DNA from: Terribium retamae
Lineage (GTDB): Bacteria; Pseudomonadota; Alphaproteobacteria; Rhizobiales; Rhizobiaceae
Length of the DNA: 64,000 nt
Assembly (NCBI RefSeq): GCF_022347545.1
Contig: NZ_JAKREW010000001.1
Span: forward strand, 124,001 to 188,000
Direction: 5' to 3'
Position 1 is the stretch's first letter; each line of letters starts with the position of its first letter. The notes beneath the pieces were generated by a model. The model ran no database searches. It saw nothing but the letters and a program-made list of their open reading frames with translations, and was not told the origin of the DNA. Both the position numbers and the translations under genes were made by a program. Shown here piece after piece: positions 26,845 through 34,802 of the stretch.

Positions 26845-28689
26845 CTAGGACGAAGTGGCCGAGGTGGCATTCTTCAGCACTGCTGCCGTCTCTTCGCTAA
26901 GCGCTTGGGCGGGGCGACGCGGCTGCGTCACAGGTGCCGGCACCGGCGTCGCCAGGTTGCCTTTGAGGAAATTGCGCCCATCGCGGATATCGCCGGTGAG
27001 CTGGAGGTCGAACCGCGCGGCATCACGCCGACGTACATCTTCGATGACCTCGGCCACTTCCTCCGGGTCTTCGCCCAGCGCCTCGAGGGTCGAACCGCCA
27101 AAGACCAGTGCCGATTCGAAGGTTTCGCGCAGCTGATAGTCGACACCAGCCTTGACCAATTGTAACGACGTACCGCGGTCGAAGGCGCGTGCAAACACCG
27201 TCACGAGCGGGAATTCGGCCTTGACCAGTTCGGCGATGCGCACCGCGGTTTCCGGCTTGTCGACACAAATCAATACCGCGCGGGCACGGCCGGCGCCTGC
27301 AGCATGCAGGATATCCAGCCTGGTACCGTCGCCGTAATAGACCTTGAAACCGAAATTGGCGGCAGCCTGGATCATCTCGACATCGTTATCGATGATCGAA
27401 ACGTCGACGCCGCGCAGAATGAGCGGCTGGCTGGCGATCTGGCCGAAACGGCCGAAGCCGATGATCAGTACCGAGCCTGACAGACCGTCCGCGACATCGA
27501 CACCGTCCAGAGAGGGCTCGTCGCGCTGCGGGTACAGATAACGCAGCGCTATGATAGCAAGGGGCGTCAGCGCCATCGAGATGATGATGATGGCTGTTAG
27601 TATTGCATTGGCGCTGCCGTCGATGATGCCGGCCTGCGTGGCGGCAGAATAGAGAACGAAAGCAAACTCGCCGCCCTGCGCCATCACGACCGCACGTTCG
27701 ATGGCCTCCCGATGCGACGCCTTGAGCAACCTTGCCACGACGTAAATACCAAGCGCCTTGGCGATCATGTAGGCAACGACGTAGATCGCGACCAGTTGCC
27801 AGTTTTCGGCAACGACCCCAAGGTTGAGCGACATGCCCACCGCCAGAAAGAAGAGGCCGAGCAGCACGCCGCGAAATGGCTCGATATCGGCCTCCAACTG
27901 GTGGCGGAAGGTGGATTCGGACAGAAGCACGCCCGCCAGGAATGCGCCCATCGCCATCGAAAGTCCGCTCATCTGCATGGCGAGCGCCGACCCCAGAACG
28001 ACGAGCAAGGCGGCTGCGGTCATCACCTCGCGGGCGCGAGCATCAGCCAGCACCCGAAACAGCGGGTTCAGCAGGTAGCGGCCAGCCACCACAAGTCCAA
28101 CGATTGCGGCGATACCGATGCCGATCTCCGTGAAGCGCTGTTGCAGGGTGGTGTCGGCACCGCCGGGCGCAAGGAACGCCACAAGTGCCAGGAGGGGCAC
28201 GATGGCCAGGTCTTCCAGGAGCAGAATGGACACCATCCGCTGCCCCTTCGGCGTGGCGATCTCGCCTTGTTCTTCCAGCAGTTGCATGACGATCGCGGTC
28301 GAGGTCAACACGAAACCCGCACCGGCAACGAAGGCTTGCGCAACCGGGAAGCCGCCCAGAAGACCGCATGCCGTCAACAGCAGGGCACAAAGCCCGACTT
28401 GCAATGCCCCCAGCCCGAAGATCTCGCGCCGCAGGCCCCACAGCCGTGAAGGCTGCATTTCGAGGCCGATGATGAACAGGAACATGACCACGCCAAGTTC
28501 GGCCACGTGCAAGATGGCTGCGGGATCGGAAAAGATGCGCAGGCCGAATGGGCCGATAACAAGTCCTGCTGCGAGATAACCCAGGATCGAACCGAGACCG
28601 GCGCGCTTGAAGATCGGCACGGCGACGACGCCGGCGCCGAGAAGGGCGACCACGTTCACCAGTTCGCTGCTTGAAGCTTCAACCGCCAT
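26845..28689 (-). CDS. Monovalent cation:proton antiporter, CPA2/KefB-KefC type
   Basis: 614 residues in the inner membrane. Residues 1-385 contain about 12 hydrophobic segments of the Na+/H+ exchanger fold, with GFVLTSTAIVMQLLEEQG and LLLEDLAIVPLLAL as typical K+ efflux (Kef) signatures. Residues 405-530 are an RCK/TrkA-N nucleotide-binding domain, starting SVLIIGFGRFGQIASQPL (GxGxxG). The C-terminus is a short helical tail. It probably exports K+ in exchange for H+, gated by nucleotide or glutathione adducts as in KefB/C. No KefF/KefG partner is adjacent. Confidence 0.88.
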   Translation of the reverse strand: MAVEASSSELVNVVALLGAGVVAVPIFKRAGLGSILGYLAAGLVIGPFGLRIFSDPAAILHVAELGVVMFLFIIGLEMQPSRLWGLRREIFGLGALQVGLCALLLTACGLLGGFPVAQAFVAGAGFVLTSTAIVMQLLEEQGEIATPKGQRMVSILLLEDLAIVPLLALVAFLAPGGADTTLQQRFTEIGIGIAAIVGLVVAGRYLLNPLFRVLADARAREVMTAAALLVVLGSALAMQMSGLSMAMGAFLAGVLLSESTFRHQLEADIEPFRGVLLGLFFLAVGMSLNLGVVAENWQLVAIYVVAYMIAKALGIYVVARLLKASHREAIERAVVMAQGGEFAFVLYSAATQAGIIDGSANAILTAIIIISMALTPLAIIALRYLYPQRDEPSLDGVDVADGLSGSVLIIGFGRFGQIASQPLILRGVDVSIIDNDVEMIQAAANFGFKVYYGDGTRLDILHAAGAGRARAVLICVDKPETAVRIAELVKAEFPLVTVFARAFDRGTSLQLVKAGVDYQLRETFESALVFGGSTLEALGEDPEEVAEVIEDVRRRDAARFDLQLTGDIRDGRNFLKGNLATPVPAPVTQPRRPAQALSEETAAVLKNATSATSS

Positions 28690-28945
28690 CGCTGTTCCCG
28701 TTCTTGCCGTGTCGTTGGAGGGAGAAGTCCCGTGATCAGGATAGGAGCTTCGTCACGCTGCGAATAGCCCGAATCATCATCTCCCAGCCGGGTCTTCCTG
28801 ACAGCGCCAGGCGGATAAATCCAATATTTCCAATGGTCGTAGATTGGTGAGTTGCAGCAAGCCGCGATAGCAAGCTATGGACGAGGTGGCTGGGGCTCAA
28901 AACACAGGGCGGACGGGATCGCCGCCACTTTTGGAGAGGACTATC

Positions 28946-29215
28946 ATGAAGAAGATCGTGCTGGCAGTTGTCGGCGTGGCGGCACTTGGCCTTTCGGCTT
29001 GTTCGAAGGCGCCGGAATGCACAGCGGAAGTCATCGGCAAGAAGACGCAGGAATTGACGACTGCCGTTCAGGAAGCCGTGACCAAGAACCCGGCAAAGGC
29101 TACGGAATGGGCCGCCAAGGTTCAGGAAATCGCCACCAAATATTCGAGCTCCAGCAACCAGGCCGATGCCTGCAAGGCTTATGACGAGATCATTGCTGAA
29201 GTGAAGAAGGGCTGA
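28946..29215 (+). CDS. Small putative lipoprotein
   Basis: 89 residues. Lipoprotein signal MKKIVLAVVGVAALGLSAC with lipobox LSAC, then a short, mostly helical, Lys/Glu/Ala-rich domain with two further Cys residues (ECTAEV and DACKAY). Function not recognised. ATG at 28946 has GGAGAGGA seven bases upstream. A terminator-like hairpin follows. The preceding 256 bases are a divergent intergenic region shared with the antiporter gene. Confidence 0.8.
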   Translation: MKKIVLAVVGVAALGLSACSKAPECTAEVIGKKTQELTTAVQEAVTKNPAKATEWAAKVQEIATKYSSSSNQADACKAYDEIIAEVKKG

Positions 29216-29254
29216 TCGCCCGCTTTAACGCGAGACGAAGTCCCGCGCCTATGA

Positions 29255-29279
29255 AAACGGCGGCCTGTGGCCGCCGTTT
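29255..29279 (+). terminator. Rho-independent terminator-like hairpin
   Basis: 11-bp perfect stem, 29255-29265 (AAACGGCGGCC) with 29269-29279, loop TGT. It lies 39 bases beyond the lipoprotein stop and 22 bases before the end of the convergent gene. Only three T residues follow, so it may act weakly in either direction. Confidence 0.75.
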
Positions 29280-29301
29280 GCTTTCTGAAGACGATGGCAC
29301 G

Positions 29302-29859
29302 TCAATTGCGGGCAATGGCCCCGACCGCGACATCGTCAACGCGCTTCAGATTCATGCCGATGACCGGGACCATCTGCTGGTCGACCTTCACCGAGACGGT
29401 GACGATCATCGAATTTTCGTTCGGCACGCGAGCTTGCATGACGCCGCGCAACTGATTGCGATTGATGGCAAAAACGACCTTGCGATTGTCAACCACGTTG
29501 CCCGAGATGATGTCGAGGCCGGCGCCGCTCGAGCCGCCCATGAAAGAACCCTTGTAGCCGTCGCGGCCCTTGCGCTCCACCGTAGCCCCCATCTTCTGCG
29601 AGAAAACACCGACGCGGCAGTCGCCATCGAGTGTCATGCCGACTTTGCTGCCTTCAGGCGTCGAGCCTTTGAAATTGCAGTTGAATTTGGTGCCCTTGTA
29701 CTTGCCTGCAACGATCTCACCTGGCCCGACCCATTGTCCTTCAACCGACTGGAAGAACTGCTTGTCACGATCGGCGCTGAAGGCCGAAGTGCCCGCAGAG
29801 ACAGACACGGCGGCCGCGAGCACGAGAGGCATGGCGGCGGACAGGAACACGCTTTTCAT
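29302..29859 (-). CDS. Exported protein of unknown function
   Basis: 185 residues. Signal peptide MKSVFLSAAMPLVLAAAVSVSA followed by a Gly/Lys/Val-rich, beta-strand-like body with a FFQSVEGQWVGPGEIVAGKYKGTKFNC motif and a second Cys in DGDCRVG. The pattern of short strands suggests a small beta-barrel or lipocalin-like fold, but I do not recognise the family with certainty. The ATG at 29859 is chosen because it opens the signal peptide. Convergent with the small lipoprotein gene. Confidence 0.72.
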   Translation of the reverse strand: MKSVFLSAAMPLVLAAAVSVSAGTSAFSADRDKQFFQSVEGQWVGPGEIVAGKYKGTKFNCNFKGSTPEGSKVGMTLDGDCRVGVFSQKMGATVERKGRDGYKGSFMGGSSGAGLDIISGNVVDNRKVVFAINRNQLRGVMQARVPNENSMIVTVSVKVDQQMVPVIGMNLKRVDDVAVGAIARN

Positions 29860-29960
29860 GGATGACACCTGGCAACGAGGACGCTGTGTTGGAATTGGGT
29901 CAACCATGAAGAAGATTGGTTAATGCTTCGTCACTTGCCGGTCCGGCGAAGACGCGAAAC

Positions 29961-31037
29961 CTAGGAAGTCGCGCCTTTGTTGCGGTCCTTTTCGCCTGTA
30001 AACGACGTCAGCGCGGTAAGAAAGTCCCCCATGCCCGGTCGCTTCACAGCGGTGAAGGGCAAGGGACGAGCGGTTTCCATCGCTGCGATACCGATTCGTG
30101 CCGTCATCATGCCATTGACCACCCCTTCGCCCAGTTTTGCGGAGAGCCGTGCTGCGAGGCCATGTCCCACGATTTGCTGAACAAAGCTGTCGCCGACGGC
30201 AATCGAGCCGGTGACCGCCAGATGGGCGAGCACACTGCGCGCCAGTCGGAAGAAACCAAGCGTACCGGGACGTCCACCGTAGAGCTCAGAGAGACGGCGG
30301 ATAAGTCGACCGGCCTCGAACACGACATAGGCTACGTCGACCAGCGCACGTGGACTGACCGCCGTTACAAGCGATACACGCTTGGCGGCATCGAGGATCA
30401 TGATTTTTGCCTGGGCGTCGAGGGGGCCAAGGATTTCGGTTTCGGCCAGCCGCACGAGGTTGCCGCCATCGATAATTTCCCCGCGCAGCTCCTCAAGTGC
30501 ACGTCGGCCGGCGGCTGTCTGAGGTCGTGCAGCCACGAAAGCAGACAGCTCGTCCACGACACTGCGCGCTGCACTGGGATCGTCGCGGGCGATGGCGTCG
30601 AGAGCCTTGGTTTGAAGTCTTTCAACTTTGGACAGCCGGGAGATTGCTAGAAATTCGCGAGCCAGAATAATCGCCAGCGCCAGCGCCGCGATTGCCGCGA
30701 CGCCTGCTGCTACCCAGCCCAACCAATCAGCACGCGAGAACAAATCCCGGATCAGCTGATCGAGCCACAGTCCGATCGCCAGGGAAATCAGGATGCCTAC
30801 GGCCGCAAAGAAGACATTGCCGAGAGACGAGCGTTTGCGTGCCGCCGCCGCAGGCGGTGGTTCGGCGGCAACCAGGTCGGGCTCGTCGAACACGTCGATC
30901 GCATCAGGGACGACGATAGCGGCCTCGGTCTTCATCGCGCGGGGCTTGCGCGACGTTTCACCCGGCTTCGCCGCGGGTATTTCGGGCGCGGCTTCCGGAT
31001 CGATGCGGAACGCCGCCGGTTTGCGGGGCGTGGTCAT
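29961..31037 (-). CDS. ycjF: TIGR01620/YcjF family membrane protein
   Basis: 358 residues. Residues 1-70 are Pro/Ala-rich and cytoplasmic. Two transmembrane segments follow (FFAAVGILISLAIGLWL and DWLGWVAAGVAAIAALALAIILA). The C-terminal half is the conserved YcjF/TIGR01620 domain, with RRLSELYGGRPGTLGFFRLARSVLAHLAVTGSIAVGD. The gene starts inside the ycjX stop codon (ATGA overlap), so the two are translationally coupled. In enterobacteria ycjX and ycjF lie beside the psp genes; no psp genes are visible here. Molecular function unknown. Confidence 0.88.
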   Translation of the reverse strand: MTTPRKPAAFRIDPEAAPEIPAAKPGETSRKPRAMKTEAAIVVPDAIDVFDEPDLVAAEPPPAAAARKRSSLGNVFFAAVGILISLAIGLWLDQLIRDLFSRADWLGWVAAGVAAIAALALAIILAREFLAISRLSKVERLQTKALDAIARDDPSAARSVVDELSAFVAARPQTAAGRRALEELRGEIIDGGNLVRLAETEILGPLDAQAKIMILDAAKRVSLVTAVSPRALVDVAYVVFEAGRLIRRLSELYGGRPGTLGFFRLARSVLAHLAVTGSIAVGDSFVQQIVGHGLAARLSAKLGEGVVNGMMTARIGIAAMETARPLPFTAVKRPGMGDFLTALTSFTGEKDRNKGATS

Positions 31038-32509
31038 GCGAGGCGATCTCCAATCAGAAACTGCAGAGCACGATCGAGGCGGATATGCGGCAGCGACAGG
31101 GTTATGCCCTCGGCGGTGCGTTCGAGCTTCGGTGGACGAAAGCGTACGAAACGGATGGCAGGTTCGATGCTCTCCTTTTCGCTAGCCGGGCGCTCATCGA
31201 AAACCGCATCAGCACTTTTCGGTAAATCGCCGGGAAATATCGCTGTTTCCGTGGTTCCGTCAAAGGTCTCGTCACCGATACGCTCGCCTTCCAGCGGAGT
31301 GCCGATGATCACGGGCAAGATCTCGCCAGCTTGCTTCACTGTGCCTTCGCGGGTGGCACGCACGGCCGCCATCGCGACGACGTCGACAGCGGCGCCGGTG
31401 AAACTCGCTTTGGCGATGGCGCGATCCGCGAGCCGCCGGACGATCGCCTGCAATCTGTCGTGGCTTTCGTGGTGCAGATGGTCGGCCTTGGTTGCGGCAA
31501 TCAGGATGCGGTCGATGCGGCGCGCAAACCAGTCCGTCAGGAAATTACCGCGCCCGGGCCGGAAACACGCGAGGATCTCCGTGACCGCGCGTTCGAGATC
31601 GGCCATTGCAGCAGGACCGGCATTCAGCGCCTGCATGGCGTCGATAAGCACGATCTGACGATCGAGCCGGGCGATATGTTCGCGAAAGAACGGCTTCACG
31701 ACGTGGGTTTTATAGGCTTCGTAGCGTCGCTCCATCATCGCATGCAAGGAGCCCGGTCGTCCCCGTGTTGCGGAGACGCCAGGCAACGGTGCAAAGGTCA
31801 GAGCCGGCGAGCCTTCCAGATCGCCGGGCATCAGGAAACGACCAGGAGGCAAGGTAGAAAGTGCACGCTCATCCAGCTTGCATGCCTTCAGATAGGCCGA
31901 AAAGCTCTCGGCCAGCCGACGAGCGGTGATCTCATCAGCATCTGAATCGGGCGTTACCGTAGCTGAAAGCGCACGCCAGTCGCGGGCGAGATCGGCACGC
32001 ACCGGCAAGGTTGTCAGTTCGAAGGCTTCGTCGGAAAACTCAGCATAAGACTTGCCGAGGAGCGGAAGGTCGAGCAGCCATTCGCCCGGATAGTCGACAA
32101 TGTCGACCGAAAGTCTGCCGGCCGAAAACATCCGGTTCCAGCCCGAGGCAGACTCGAACTCGATGGTCAGCCGAAGTTCGGAAATAGCGCGCGTTGAATC
32201 CGGCCAGATGCGTTGGTCGACCAGCGCCGCGACGTGATCCTCGTACTGGAAGCGCGGGACGGCGTCGTCGGGCTGCTCCTCCAAAAAGGCGCGCGCGATG
32301 CGTCCGGTTTTCTGCGCCTCGAACAATGGCAGTCGACCGCCATGCACGAGATTGTGGACAAGCGCCGAGATGAACACCGTCTTGCCCGCACGAGAAAGGC
32401 CCGTTACGCCGAGCCGGATCGAGGGGCGAAACAAGCCCGCAGCACGGCCGGTTACGGTGTCCAGCGCGATGCGGGCCTCATCGGAAATGGTGGTCAGCGA
32501 TGAAGCCAA
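31034..32509 (-). CDS. ycjX: YcjX family P-loop NTPase-like protein
   Basis: 491 residues. The N-terminal P-loop is GLSRAGKTVFISAL (Walker A, GxxxxGKT). Further features are FSAGRLSVDIVDYPGEWLLDL, with the DxPG switch-like motif, and ILIAATKADHLHHESHDRL with a TKAD nucleotide-specificity element, all typical of the YcjX/DUF463 stress-related GTPase-like family. The frame begins with TTG at 32509, which places DEARIALDTVTG at the N-terminus as in homologues; no ATG fits. Coupled to ycjF by ATGA. Cytoplasmic, membrane-associated through YcjF by inference. Confidence 0.9.
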   Translation of the reverse strand: MASSLTTISDEARIALDTVTGRAAGLFRPSIRLGVTGLSRAGKTVFISALVHNLVHGGRLPLFEAQKTGRIARAFLEEQPDDAVPRFQYEDHVAALVDQRIWPDSTRAISELRLTIEFESASGWNRMFSAGRLSVDIVDYPGEWLLDLPLLGKSYAEFSDEAFELTTLPVRADLARDWRALSATVTPDSDADEITARRLAESFSAYLKACKLDERALSTLPPGRFLMPGDLEGSPALTFAPLPGVSATRGRPGSLHAMMERRYEAYKTHVVKPFFREHIARLDRQIVLIDAMQALNAGPAAMADLERAVTEILACFRPGRGNFLTDWFARRIDRILIAATKADHLHHESHDRLQAIVRRLADRAIAKASFTGAAVDVVAMAAVRATREGTVKQAGEILPVIIGTPLEGERIGDETFDGTTETAIFPGDLPKSADAVFDERPASEKESIEPAIRFVRFRPPKLERTAEGITLSLPHIRLDRALQFLIGDRLA

Positions 32510-32606
32510 TCGGTGTCTCTCGCGCTCTGTTCGTCTTGTGACCCGCGCCAGACGGGAACCCCGATATAGGCTGCCGTAGACGGCTTTTGAATGGGTTACC
32601 CCGTCG

Positions 32607-33110
32607 TCAGACCGTGATCGGCGTCAGAAACGCTTCCAGATAACCCTTGCCCGGCGCTGCATTCGTCAGGCTGCCATCAAACCGGACGACGGCGAGTCCA
32701 GAGGTTGGGAAGCCGTGCTCCAGGGTCTCTCGCGCACCTGCCTCACCATTGCCGGAAACCGCGATTGTGAGATCTTCCATCATCGGATTATGTCCGATGA
32801 CAAGAAGTGAATCGAAGTCGCCATGGTCGCGTATGATTTCCAAGTATCCGGCAGCGTCCTCGCTGTAGAGCTTGTCGAAATAAAGCACGCGGCCTGTGTC
32901 GGTATGACTGGCTATGCCCCCAAGCGTCTCTCGCGCCCTTAGTGCACCGGAGCATAGCGTCAGGTCTGGAACATAGCCGTGAGCACGCATGGCATTTCCA
33001 ATCATCTCGGCATCGGTCACGCCGGAGGGGTCCAGTGCCCGGTCGAAATCACGCGTACCGGGCAGGGCCCAACCGGCCTTGGCATGCCTGAGAAGATAGA
33101 GTTTCGCCAC
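32607..33110 (-). CDS. SixA-like histidine phosphatase
   Basis: 167-residue histidine phosphatase-superfamily protein. The RHG motif appears as LYLLRHAKAGW (residues 4-14, His catalytic), and the second catalytic His is in LLVIGHNPMMEDL, with LCSGALRARETL between. Closest group is SixA, which dephosphorylates Hpt domains; an interaction with the Hpt protein at 21.1 kb is conceivable but unsupported. I use GTG at 33110, which starts directly at the first strand (VAKLYLLRH); the longer frame to 33212 has no family support. Divergent from dksA. Confidence 0.85.
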   Translation of the reverse strand: MAKLYLLRHAKAGWALPGTRDFDRALDPSGVTDAEMIGNAMRAHGYVPDLTLCSGALRARETLGGIASHTDTGRVLYFDKLYSEDAAGYLEIIRDHGDFDSLLVIGHNPMMEDLTIAVSGNGEAGARETLEHGFPTSGLAVVRFDGSLTNAAPGKGYLEAFLTPITV

Positions 33111-33361
33111 ACAGATCCCCTTGTTGCCGGCGCGTGCTGCCGGACCTCGGCCATAAGAATTAGCCAGCCGGATAGCGCGGCGCAACGGCGTTGCTCTCAG
33201 CATAATGGGCAAGAAGGCTGCGACCTGGGGTTGATTGCGTCGTCTGCCAGGGCGGGGTGGGCATGTATTAACAAATGCGTGACGGCATGACGGATTGCGC
33301 TTGTACAGCCATTGCCGCGCGAATATATAGGCGCCACATTTGGGGCAGTCGGGTGAGTCGA

Positions 33362-33778
33362 ATGAGCGAAATAGTAGCTTCCGATTACGTACCCTCCGAA
33401 GACGAGCCGTTCATGAACGAACGGCAAAAATCATACTTTCGGCAGAAACTAATTACCTGGAAGAATGATATTCTGCGTGAGGCGCGGGAAACTCTCGAAA
33501 TCCTGCAGCAGGAAAACGCCAACCACCCTGACCTTGCCGATCGTGCATCGTCAGAAACCGACCGGGCGATCGAACTGAGGGCCCGCGATCGTCAACGCAA
33601 GCTGATCTCCAAAATTGATTCCGCTCTGCAGCGTATCGATGAGGGAACTTATGGCTATTGCGAAGAGACGGGTGAGCCGATCTCGCTGAAGCGCCTCGAT
33701 GCCCGTCCGATCGCCACCTTGTCGATCGAAGCGCAGGAACGCCACGAGCGCCGCGAAAAGGTCTATCGCGACGACTGA
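33362..33778 (+). CDS. dksA: DksA/TraR family RNA polymerase-binding protein, cysteine-depleted
   Basis: 138 residues. Binds the secondary channel of RNA polymerase and mediates ppGpp-dependent control. The coiled-coil tip region includes ENANHPDLADRASSETDRAIELRARDR with the conserved DxxDxA-like acids. The C-terminal zinc-finger position reads YGYCEETGEPISLKRLDARPIATLSIEA, so the classical four Cys are Cys, Thr, Ser and Ala. Single-Cys DksA proteins of this kind are known in alphaproteobacteria and work without structural zinc. ATG at 33362. A terminator follows. Confidence 0.93.
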   Translation: MSEIVASDYVPSEDEPFMNERQKSYFRQKLITWKNDILREARETLEILQQENANHPDLADRASSETDRAIELRARDRQRKLISKIDSALQRIDEGTYGYCEETGEPISLKRLDARPIATLSIEAQERHERREKVYRDD

Positions 33779-33806
33779 TTGGTTTTCGCATTTTGTCTTC
33801 GGAGAT

Positions 33807-33827
33807 GGCCGGCTTTGCCGGCCTTTT
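33807..33827. terminator. Rho-independent terminator after dksA
   Basis: 7-bp GC stem GGCCGGC (33807-33813), loop TTT, GCCGGCC (33817-33823), then TTTTCTTTT. It lies 29 bases past the dksA stop and just before the stop of the convergent gene at 33835. Confidence 0.88.
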
Positions 33828-33834
33828 CTTTTGG

Positions 33835-34569
33835 CTACCTTTTGTGGCTTGAAAGCTCGCCGAGCAATTTCGCCATTTCATCGTCCAGGGACGGTGGTTG
33901 TGCCTTTGCGTTAGGCTTCGCTGGAGTGACCTCCTCCTCTTCCAAAGAAACTTCCAGTTCGTGCATAAGAGCATCGTCAAGCGGGTCCTCGGCGACGGCA
34001 GGCTTTGAAGCCGGAGGAAATACGGGTTCGGCCCGTACAGGATCCGATCGGAGTGCCGGCTGCGTTTGCTGAGGTTTTGGAGGTGGCGATAGGGGCAGCG
34101 TCGGTTCGCGCTGCGAGGAGGTGGCGATCTGCTGGCGCGGCGGTTCGGAGCGACGTGCCGGTTCCGTGCGTACCGGCGCGGGTGTCGGCTGCGGTTGGCG
34201 CTGTTCGGCGGAAGAGCGCGCCACGGGCTGCGATTGCTGGCCCTCTCCCGTAAGCACGGGGCGACGTGACGGCACCATGCGGATATCGCGCTCGACCACC
34301 ACATCCGTTGGCCCGCCGATGAGGATAAGATGTTCGATGTCGTCGCGGCGCACCAGGACGAGGCGACGATGGCTGTCGACCGCAGTTGCATCCATCACCG
34401 CCAGGCGCGTCTTGCGATTTTTGCCGCCCGCAACATAGGTGCCAAAGGTCAGGCTGCGGACCAATTTGACGATAACCAGCAGGATGACAAGCAGAACAAG
34501 TGCTGCGAGGGTCCACAGGATGGCAGGGGCGTAATTTGGCCCTGCCATGCTTTCCAGCCAACTCAGCAT
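33835..34569 (-). CDS. FliO-like single-pass membrane protein
   Basis: 244 residues. The N-terminus is periplasmic (LSWLESMAGPNYAPA), then one transmembrane helix (ILWTLAALVLLVILLVIVKLV) and a small cytoplasmic beta domain (RLAVMDATAVDSHRRLVLVRRDDIEHLILIGG), which matches the FliO layout. The remaining ~140 residues are Pro/Gln/Arg-rich and disordered, ending in an acidic helix. FliO assists the flagellar export apparatus, but no flagellar genes are near; this type beside cckA may have another role. ATG at 34569 is chosen over an unsupported longer frame. Divergent from cckA. Confidence 0.72.
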   Translation of the reverse strand: MLSWLESMAGPNYAPAILWTLAALVLLVILLVIVKLVRSLTFGTYVAGGKNRKTRLAVMDATAVDSHRRLVLVRRDDIEHLILIGGPTDVVVERDIRMVPSRRPVLTGEGQQSQPVARSSAEQRQPQPTPAPVRTEPARRSEPPRQQIATSSQREPTLPLSPPPKPQQTQPALRSDPVRAEPVFPPASKPAVAEDPLDDALMHELEVSLEEEEVTPAKPNAKAQPPSLDDEMAKLLGELSSHKR

Positions 34570-34802
34570 CGACGTCCCCAAAATATCCAGCTCAGCGTGC
34601 GCGACACTAAAGGTGGTATCCCGTTGCCGCAAGGCGCGTTCGCGCTTTGTGAACAGCGTGCGGCGTAACGTTTTCCCGAGAAGCCTCGCAACAACGTCGA
34701 TTTTGGCGCACATTTGCCAGCAAGGTCTTTTCCGGGCAGGGAGAATATGATTCAACCGGGCGAGTCGGGCGCCGGTGGCTGGAATTGGTGAGCAGGGGGA
34801 AA

